64,000 nt of DNA from Sabellastarte sp. h YS-2021 (lineage: Eukaryota > Annelida > Polychaeta > Sabellida > Sabellidae), in NCBI GenBank assembly GCA_964017235.1, contig OZ024931.1:127483530-127547529 (forward strand), read 5' to 3'. The first letter of the stretch is position 1. Each line of letters begins with the position of its first letter. The notes below the pieces were generated by a model. It did no database searches, was not told the origin of the DNA, and saw only the letters and a list, made by a program, of their open reading frames with translations. A program made the position numbers and the translations under genes. This document shows positions 1-8,806 of the stretch, piece by piece.

Positions 1-1356
1 TGGCTAATTTTACAACAATATTTTGGTGAAATAATTTCTGATTAGACATGTAATGCTCCAAATGTGCCTAAAATATCCTTACTAATTATTAAAACATGAA
101 TGAAATTAAATTTTGGCTTCAGATTGACAAAATTAGGATATACTTGATATTTCCACCTGAGGGGTGACCTAGCCCCCCCACAGCCCGGAAATTGAAATTT
201 TTAAAATGGCCCTCGAGTAGCCCAAACCAATACAAATTCATTCTTTGATATAAACTAAGTTTCCTGTGAAAATTTCAGCCAGATTGACCAACTTTAAGGG
301 GTGTTTTGGGCTGATTTGGCATTTTATGAATACCTCGCCAACTACACTCCCTGAACCTGCACTTTGGGCTAGATATGTAATTCTGAAGGAACACACTACT
401 AAAACTCATTTCAGTGGCGACTCCTGTGGGAAACAATATGGTTTTCAACCTTGAATCTACCTTAATTGAGAATATATCAGCATATCCTGATACAGCCATC
501 TGAGGCTGTATTTTGGCCTTCCTGGACCACATATTACACATATGACACCACTGGTATACCAGATGTAATCCTAAAACCTATGCAATCAGATTTAGTAGGT
601 GGCAAGTAATTTTTGGGCCAAATTTCAGACTTATAGACCAACATTTGATACTGGTTTGGGCTGATTTATATCTATTTTTGGCTAATTTTACAACAATATT
701 TTGGTGAAATAATTTCTGATTAGACATGTAATGCTCCAAATGTGCCTAAAATATCCTTACTAATTATTAAAACATGAATGAAATTAAATTTTGGCTTCAG
801 ATTGACAAAATTAGGATATACTTGATATTTCCACCTGAGGGGTGACCTAGGCCCCCCACACCCGGGAAATTGAAATTTTTAAAATGGCCCTCGAGTAGCC
901 CAAACCAATACAAATTCATTCTTTGATATAAACTAAGTTTCCTGTGAAAATTTCAGCCAGATTGACCAACTTTAAGGGGTGTTTTGGGCTGATTTGGCAT
1001 TTTATGAATACCTCGCCAACTACACTCCCTGAACCTGCACTTTGGGCTAGATATGTAATTCTGAAGGAACACACTACTAAAACTCATTTCAGTGGCGACT
1101 CCTGTGGGAAACAATATGGTTTTCAACCTTGAATCTACCTTAATTGAGAATATATCAGCATATCCTGATACAGCCATCTGAGGCTGTATTTTGGCCTTCC
1201 TGGACCACATATTACACATATGACACCACTGGTATACCAGATGTAATCCTAAAACCTATGCAATCAGATTTAGTAGGCGGCAAGTAATTTTTGGGCCAAA
1301 TTTCAGACTTATAGACCAACATTTGATACTGGTTTGGGCTGATTTATATCTATTTT

Positions 1357-3390
1357 TGGCTAATTTTACAACAATATTTTGGTGAAATAATTTCTGATTA
1401 GACATGTAATGCTCCGAATGTGCCTAAAATATCCTTACTAATTATTAAAACATGAATGAAATTAAATTTTGGCTTCAGATTGACAAAATTAGGATATACT
1501 TGATATTTCCACCTGAGGGGTTACGTAGGCCCCCCACACCCCGGAAATTGAAATTTTTAAAATGGCCCTCGAGTAGCCCAAACCAATACAAATTCATTCT
1601 TTGATATAAACTAAGTTTCCTGTGAAAATTTCAGCCAGATTGACCAACTTTAAGGGGTGTTTTGGGCTGATTTGGCATTTTATGAATACCTCGCCAACTA
1701 CACTCCCTGAACCTGCACTTTGGGCTAGATATGTAATTCTGAAGGAACACACTACTAAAACTCATTTCAGTGGCGACTCCTGTGGGAAACAATATGGTTT
1801 TCAACCTTGAATCTACCTTAATTGAGAATATATCAGCATATCCTGATACAGCCATCTGAGGCTGTATTTTGGCCTTCCTGGACCACATATTACACATATG
1901 ACACCACTGGTATAGCAGATGTAATCCTAAAACCTATGCAATCAGATTTAGTAGGTGGCAAGTAATTTTTGGGCCAAATTTCAGACTTATAGACCAACAT
2001 TTGATACTGGTTTGGGCTGATTTATATCTATTTTTGGCTAATTTTACAACAATATTTTGGTGAAATAATTTCTGATTAGACATGTAATGCTCCAAATGTG
2101 CCTAAAATATCCTTACTAATTATTAAAACATGAATGAAATTAAATTTTGGCTTCAGATTGACAAAATTAGGATATACTTGATATTTCCACCTGAGGGGTG
2201 ACCTAGGCCCCCCACACCCCGGAAATTGAAATTTTTAAAATGGCCCTCGAGTAGCCCAAACCAATACAAATTCATTCTTTGATATAAACTAAGTTTCCTG
2301 TGAAAATTTCAGCCAGATTGACCAACTTTAAGGGGTGTTTTGGGCTGATTTGGCATTTTATGAATACCTCGCCAACTACACTCCCTGAACCTGCACTTTG
2401 GGCTAGATATGTAATTCTGAAGGAACACACTACTAAAACTCATTTCAGTGGCGACTCCTGTGGGAAACAATATGGTTTTCAACCTTGAATCTACCTTAAT
2501 TGAGAATATATCAGCATATCCTGATACAGCCATCTGAGGCTGTATTTTGGCCTTCCTGGACCACATATTACACATATGACACCACTGGTATACCAGATGT
2601 AATTCTACAACCTATGCAATCAGATTTAGTAGGTGGCAAGTAATTTTTGGGCCAAATTTCAGACTTATAGACCAACATTTGATACTGGTTTGGGCTGATT
2701 TATATCTATTTTTGGCTAATTTTACAACAATATTTTGGTGAAATAATTTCTGATTAGACATGTAATGCTCCAAATGTGCCTAAAATATCCTTACTAATTA
2801 TTAAAACATGAATGAAATTAAATTTTGGCTTCAGATTGACAAAATTAGGATATACTTGATATTTCCACCTGAGGGGTGACCTAGGCCCCCCACACCCCGG
2901 AAATTGAAATTTTTAAAATGGCCCTCGAGTAGCCCAAACCAATACAAATTCATTCTTTGATATAAACTAAGTTTCCTGTGAAAATTTCAGCCAGATTGAC
3001 CAACTTTAAGGGGTGTTTTGGGCTGATTTGGCATTTTATGAATACCTCGCCAACTACACTCCCTGAACCTGCACTTTGGGCTAGATATGTAATTCTGAAG
3101 GAACACACTACTAAAACTCATTTCAGTGGCGACTCCTGTGGGAAACAATATGGTTTTCAACCTTGAATCTACCTTAATTGAGAATATATCAGCATATCCT
3201 GATACAGCCATCTGGGGCTGTATTTTGGCCTTCCTGGACCACATATTACACATATGACACCACTGGTATACCAGATGTAATCCTAAAACCTATGCAATCA
3301 GATTTAGTAGGTGGCAAGTAATTTTTGGGCCAAATTTCAGACTTATAGACCAACATTTGATACTGGTTTGGGCTGATTTATATCTATTTT
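1357..3390. repeat. Three-monomer higher-order unit, copy 1 (monomers 3-5)
   Basis: Three consecutive monomers carry distinct marks in a fixed order: 559G (base 1915), then 570T with 574C (2604 and 2608), then 503G (3215). The same order recurs in the next three monomers, so this is a 2034 bp higher-order repeat. Copy 1 differs from copy 2 by A46 instead of G46, by G60, and by private changes at bases 1522 and 1525 in its first monomer. Confidence 0.8.
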
Positions 3391-5424
3391 TGGCTAATTT
3401 TACAACAATATTTTGGTGAAATAATTTCTGATTAGGCATGTAATGCTCCAAATGTGCCTAAAATATCCTTACTAATTATTAAAACATGAATGAAATTAAA
3501 TTTTGGCTTCAGATTGACAAAATTAGGATATACTTGATATTTCCACCTGAGGGGTGACCTAGGCCCCCCACACCCCGGAAATTGAAATTTTTAAAATGGC
3601 CCTCGAGTAGCCCAAACCAATACAAATTCATTCTTTGATATAAACTAAGTTTCCTGTGAAAATTTCAGCCAGATTGACCAACTTTAAGGGGTGTTTTGGG
3701 CTGATTTGGCATTTTATGAATACCTCGCCAACTACACTCCCTGAACCTGCACTTTGGGCTAGATATGTAATTCTGAAGGAACACACTACTAAAACTCATT
3801 TCAGTGGCGACTCCTGTGGGAAACAATATGGTTTTCAACCTTGAATCTACCTTAATTGAGAATATATCAGCATATCCTGATACAGCCATCTGAGGCTGTA
3901 TTTTGGCCTTCCTGGACCACATATTACACATATGACACCACTGGTATAGCAGATGTAATCCTAAAACCTATGCAATCAGATTTAGTAGGTGGCAAGTAAT
4001 TTTTGGGCCAAATTTCAGACTTATAGACCAACATTTGATACTGGTTTGGGCTGATTTATATCTATTTTTGGCTAATTTTACAACAATATTTTGGTGAAAT
4101 AATTTCTGATTAGACATGTAATGCTCCAAATGTGCCTAAAATATCCTTACTAATTATTAAAACATGAATGAAATTAAATTTTGGCTTCAGATTGACAAAA
4201 TTAGGATATACTTGATATTTCCACCTGAGGGGTGACCTAGGCCCCCCACACCCCGGAAATTGAAATTTTTAAAATGGCCCTCGAGTAGCCCAAACCAATA
4301 CAAATTCATTCTTTGATATAAACTAAGTTTCCTGTGAAAATTTCAGCCAGATTGACCAACTTTAAGGGGTGTTTTGGGCTGATTTGGCATTTTATGAATA
4401 CCTCGCCAACTACACTCCCTGAACCTGCACTTTGGGCTAGATATGTAATTCTGAAGGAACACACTACTAAAACTCATTTCAGTGGCGACTCCTGTGGGAA
4501 ACAATATGGTTTTCAACCTTGAATCTACCTTAATTGAGAATATATCAGCATATCCTGATACAGCCATCTGAGGCTGTATTTTGGCCTTCCTGGACCACAT
4601 ATTACACATATGACACCACTGGTATACCAGATGTAATTCTACAACCTATGCAATCAGATTTAGTAGGTGGCAAGTAATTTTTGGGCCAAATTTCAGACTT
4701 ATAGACCAACATTTGATACTGGTTTGGGCTGATTTATATCTATTTTTGGCTAATTTTACAACAATATTTTGGTGAAATAATTTCTGATTAGACATGTAAT
4801 GCTCCAAATGTGCCTAAAATATCCTTACTAATTATTAAAACATGAATGAAATTAAATTTTGGCTTCAGATTGACAAAATTAGGATATACTTGATATTTCC
4901 ACCTGAGGGGTGACCTAGGCCCCCCACACCCCGGAAATTGAAATTTTTAAAATGGCCCTCGAGTAGCCCAAACCAATACAAATTCATTCTTTGATATAAA
5001 CTAAGTTTCCTGTGAAAATTTCAGCCAGATTGACCAACTTTAAGGGGTGTTTTGGGCTGATTTGGCATTTTATGAATACCTCGCCAACTACACTCCCTGA
5101 ACCTGCACTTTGGGCTAGATATGTAATTCTGAAGGAACACACTACTAAAACTCATTTCAGTGGCGACTCCTGTGGGAAACAATATGGTTTTCAACCTTGA
5201 ATCTACCTTAATTGAGAATATATCAGCATATCCTGATACAGCCATCTGGGGCTGTATTTTGGCCTTCCTGGACCACATATTACACATATGACACCACTGG
5301 TATACCAGATGTAATCCTAAAACCTATGCAATCAGATTTAGTAGGTGGCAAGTAATTTTTGGGCCAAATTTCAGACTTATAGACCAACATTTGATACTGG
5401 TTTGGGCTGATTTATATCTATTTT
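3391..5424. repeat. Three-monomer higher-order unit, copy 2 (monomers 6-8)
   Basis: It repeats the marker order of the preceding unit: 559G at 3949, 570T and 574C at 4638 and 4642, 503G at 5249. Its first monomer carries G46. Matching two independent bases in the middle monomer makes shared origin far more likely than repeated mutation. Confidence 0.8.
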
Positions 5425-6780
5425 TGGCTAATTTTACAACAATATTTTGGTGAAATAATTTCTGATTAGGCATGTAATGCTCCAAATGTGCCTAAAATAT
5501 CCTTACTAATTATTAAAACATGAATGAAATTAAATTTTGGCTTCAGATTGACAAAATTAGGATATACTTGATATTTCCACCTGAGGGGTGACCTAGGCCC
5601 CCCACACCCCGGAAATTGAAATTTTTAAAATGGCCCTCGAGTAGCCCAAACCAATACAAATTCATTCTTTGATATAAACTAAGTTTCCTGTGAAAATTTC
5701 AGCCAGATTGACCAACTTTAAGGGGTGTTTTGGGCTGATTTGGCATTTTATGAATACCTCGCCAACTACACTCCCTGAACCTGCACTTTGGGCTAGATAT
5801 GTAATTCTGAAGGAACACACTACTAAAACTCATTTCAGTGGCGACTCCTGTGGGAAACAATATGGTTTTCAACCTTGAATCTACCTTAATTGAGAATATA
5901 TCAGCATATCCTGATACAGCCATCTGAGGCTGTATTTTGGCCTTCCTGGACCACATATTACACATATGACACCACTGGTATAGCAGATGTAATCCTAAAA
6001 CCTATGCAATCAGATTTAGTAGGTGGCAAGTAATTTTTGGGCCAAATTTCAGACTTATAGACCAACATTTGATACTGGTTTGGGCTGATTTATATCTATT
6101 TTTGGCTAATTTTACAACAATATTTTGGTGAAATAATTTCTGATTAGACATGTAATGCTCCAAATGTGCCTAAAATATCCTTACTAATTATTAAAACATG
6201 AATGAAATTAAATTTTGGCTTCAGATTGACAAAATTAGGATATACTTGATATTTCCACCTGAGGGGTGACCTAGGCCCCCCACACCCCGGAAATTGAAAT
6301 TTTTAAAATGGCCCTCGAGTAGCCCAAACCAATACAAATTCATTCTTTGATATAAACTAAGTTTCCTGTGAAAATTTCAGCCAGATTGACCAACTTTAAG
6401 GGGTGTTTTGGGCTGATTTGGCATTTTATGAATACCTCGCCAACTACACTCCCTGAACCTGCACTTTGGGCTAGATATGTAATTCTGAAGGAACACACTA
6501 CTAAAACTCATTTCAGTGGCGACTCCTGTGGGAAACAATATGGTTTTCAACCTTGAATCTACCTTAATTGAGAATATATCAGCATATCCTGATACAGCCA
6601 TCTGGGGCTGTATTTTGGCCTTCCTGGACCACATATTACACATATGACACCACTGGTATACCAGATGTAATCCTAAAACCTATGCAATCAGATTTAGTAG
6701 GTGGCAAGTAATTTTTGGGCCAAATTTCAGACTTATAGACCAACATTTGATACTGGTTTGGGCTGATTTATATCTATTTT
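5425..6780. repeat. Contracted copy of the trimer (monomers 9-10)
   Basis: The first monomer has G46 and 559G (5983) like monomer 6, and the next has 503G (6605) like monomer 8. The 570T/574C middle monomer is absent. This is what an unequal exchange removing exactly one 678 bp unit from the trimer would leave. Confidence 0.7.
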
Positions 6781-8296
6781 TGGCTAATTTTACAACAATA
6801 TTTTGGTGAAATAATTTCTGATTAGGCATGTAATGCTCCAAATGTGCCTAAAATATCCTTACTAATTATTAAAACATGAATGAAATTAAATTTTGGCTTC
6901 AGATTGACAAAATTAGGATATACTTGATATTTCCACCTGAGGGGTGACCTAGGCCCCCCACACCCCGGAAATTGAAATTTTTAAAATGGCCCTCGAGTAG
7001 CCCAAACCAATACAAATTCATTCTTTGATATAAACTAAGTTTCCTGTGAAAATTTCAGCCAGATTGACCAACTTTAAGGGGTGTTTTGGGCTGATTTGGC
7101 ATTTTATGAATACCTCGCCAACTACACTCCCTGAACCTGCACTTTGGGCTAGATATGTAATTCTGAAGGAACACACTACTAAAACTCATTTCAGTGGCGA
7201 CTCCTGTGGGAAACAATATGGTTTTCAACCTTGAATCTACCTTAATTGAGAATATATCAGCATATCCTGATACAGCCATCTGAGGCTGTATTTTGGCCTT
7301 CCTGGACCACATATTACACATATGACACCACTGGTATACCAGATGTAATCCTAAAACCTATGCAATCAGATTTAGTAGGTGGCAAGTAATTTTTGGGCCA
7401 AATTTCAGACTTATAGACCAACATTTGATACTGGTTTGGGCTGATTTATATCTATTTTTGGCTAATTTTACAACAATATTTTGGTGAAATAATTTCTGAT
7501 TAGACATGTAATGCTCCAAATGTGCCTAAAATATCCTTACTAATTATTAAAACATGAATGAAATTAAATTTTGGCTTCAGATTGACAAAATTAGGATATA
7601 CTTGATATTTCCACCTGAGGGGTGACCTAGGCCCCCCACACCCCGGAAATTGAAATTTTTAAAATGGCCCTCGAGTAGCCCAAACCAATACAAATTCATT
7701 CTTTGATATAAACTAAGTTTCCTGTGAAAATTTCAGCCAGATTGACCAACTTTAAGGGGTGTTTTGGGCTGATTTGGCATTTTATGAATACCTCGCCAAC
7801 TACACTCCCTGAACCTGCACTTTGGGCTAGATATGTAATTCTGAAGGAACACACTACTAAAACTCATTTCAGTGGCGACTCCTGTGGGAAACAATATGGT
7901 TTTCAACCTTGAATCTACCTTAATTGAGAATATATCAGCATATCCTGATACAGCCATCTGAGGCTGTATTTTGGCCTTCCTGGACCACATATTACACATA
8001 TGACACCACTGGTATACCAGATATAATCCTACAACCTATGCAATCAGATTTAGTAGGTGGCAAGTAATTTTTGGGCCAAATTTCAGACTTATAGACCAAC
8101 ATTTGATACTGGTTTGGGCTGATTTATATCTATTTTTGGCTAATTTTACAACAATATTTTGGTGAAATAATTTCTGATTAGACATGTAATGCTCCAAATG
8201 TGCCTAAAATATCCTTACTAATTATTAAAACATGAATGAAATTAAATTTTGGCTTCAGATTGACAAAATTAGGATATACTTGATATTTCCACCTGA

Positions 8297-8322
8297 GGGG
8301 TGACCTAGGCCCCCCACACCCC
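8297..8322. repeat. GC-rich inverted repeat in each monomer (positions 161-186)
   Basis: GGGGTG at 161-166 and CACCCC at 181-186 are perfect reverse complements around a 14-base loop that contains the palindrome CCTAGG and the C6 run. Coordinates are for reference monomer 13; the structure is present in almost every monomer. Arms or loop are altered in monomers 1, 2, 3, 24, 56 and 82. It lies in an otherwise AT-rich unit. Any function is unknown. Confidence 0.6.
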
Positions 8323-8354
8323 GGAAATTGAAATTTTTAAAATGGCCCTCGAGT

Positions 8355-8365
8355 AGCCCAAACCA
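8355..8365 (-). repeat. 11 bp arm of a distant inverted repeat (positions 219-229)
   Basis: AGCCCAAACCA is the exact reverse complement of TGGTTTGGGCT at positions 652-662 (8788-8798). With near matches outside the core, 14 of 18 bases agree. The arms are 422 bases apart within a monomer and 234 apart across a monomer junction. Confidence 0.5.
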
Positions 8366-8406
8366 ATACAAATTCATTCTTTGATATAAACTAAGTTTCC
8401 TGTGAA

Positions 8407-8456
8407 AATTTCAGCCAGATTGACCAACTTTAAGGGGTGTTTTGGGCTGATTTGGC
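8407..8456 (+). repeat. Internal half-repeat, left copy (positions 271-320)
   Basis: This 50-base segment aligns without gaps to positions 621-670, with 35 of 50 bases identical by hand count, including AATTTCAG, GACCAAC and TTTGGGCTGATTT. A further match at offset about 351 links AGATATGTAA (371) with AGACATGTAA (44 of the next unit). The monomer probably descends from a duplicated unit of roughly 340 bp. Confidence 0.6.
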
Positions 8457-8610
8457 ATTTTATGAATACCTCGCCAACTACACTCCCTGAACCTGCACTT
8501 TGGGCTAGATATGTAATTCTGAAGGAACACACTACTAAAACTCATTTCAGTGGCGACTCCTGTGGGAAACAATATGGTTTTCAACCTTGAATCTACCTTA
8601 ATTGAGAATA

Positions 8611-8628
8611 TATCAGCATATCCTGATA
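8611..8628. repeat. Dyad 1 in each monomer (positions 475-492)
   Basis: TATCAG and CTGATA are perfect 6 bp reverse complements around a 6-base loop. Its right arm shares three bases with dyad 2. Given for reference monomer 13. Confidence 0.6.
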
Positions 8629-8647
8629 CAGCCATCTGAGGCTGTAT
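8626..8647. repeat. Dyad 2 in each monomer (positions 490-511)
   Basis: ATACAGCC and GGCTGTAT form a perfect 8 bp stem with a 6-base loop. The A505 variant (monomers 24, 27, 29, 38, 40) breaks one stem pair; the G503 variant lies in the loop. Given for reference monomer 13. Confidence 0.7.
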
Positions 8648-8686
8648 TTTGGCCTTCCTGGACCACATATTACACATATGACACCA

Positions 8687-8698
8687 CTGGTATACCAG
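8687..8698. repeat. 12 bp perfect palindrome in each monomer (positions 551-562)
   Basis: CTGGTATACCAG equals its own reverse complement. The 559G variant (monomers 3, 6, 9, 14, 46) breaks it. It lies 39 bases after dyad 2, so positions 475-562 form a dyad-rich segment. Given for reference monomer 13. Confidence 0.75.
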
Positions 8699-8756
8699 AT
8701 GTAATCCTAAAACCTATGCAATCAGATTTAGTAGGTGGCAAGTAATTTTTGGGCCA

Positions 8757-8806
8757 AATTTCAGACTTATAGACCAACATTTGATACTGGTTTGGGCTGA
8801 TTTATA
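8757..8806 (+). repeat. Internal half-repeat, right copy (positions 621-670)
   Basis: Partner of the segment at 8407-8456, same orientation, offset 350 bases. A third, weaker relative begins near position 117 with TTCAGATTGAC. Confidence 0.6.

Noticed and set aside
266-454. Plus-strand 62-codon open frame starting with GTG, repeated with the monomer
   Set aside because: It is cut by a stop (TGG to TGA through A319) in 35 of 94 complete monomers, starts at a non-ATG codon and resembles no protein I recognise. It recurs only because the DNA repeats.
275-541. Minus-strand 88-codon open frame as a multigene family
   Set aside because: Present in every copy purely through satellite homogenisation; replacement changes are not depleted, it overlaps the plus frame, and no domain, signal or family is recognised.
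8289-8330. CENP-B box in the GC-rich island
   Set aside because: The essential spaced bases of the mammalian box (TTCG, A and CGGG core) are not found on either strand of the monomer.
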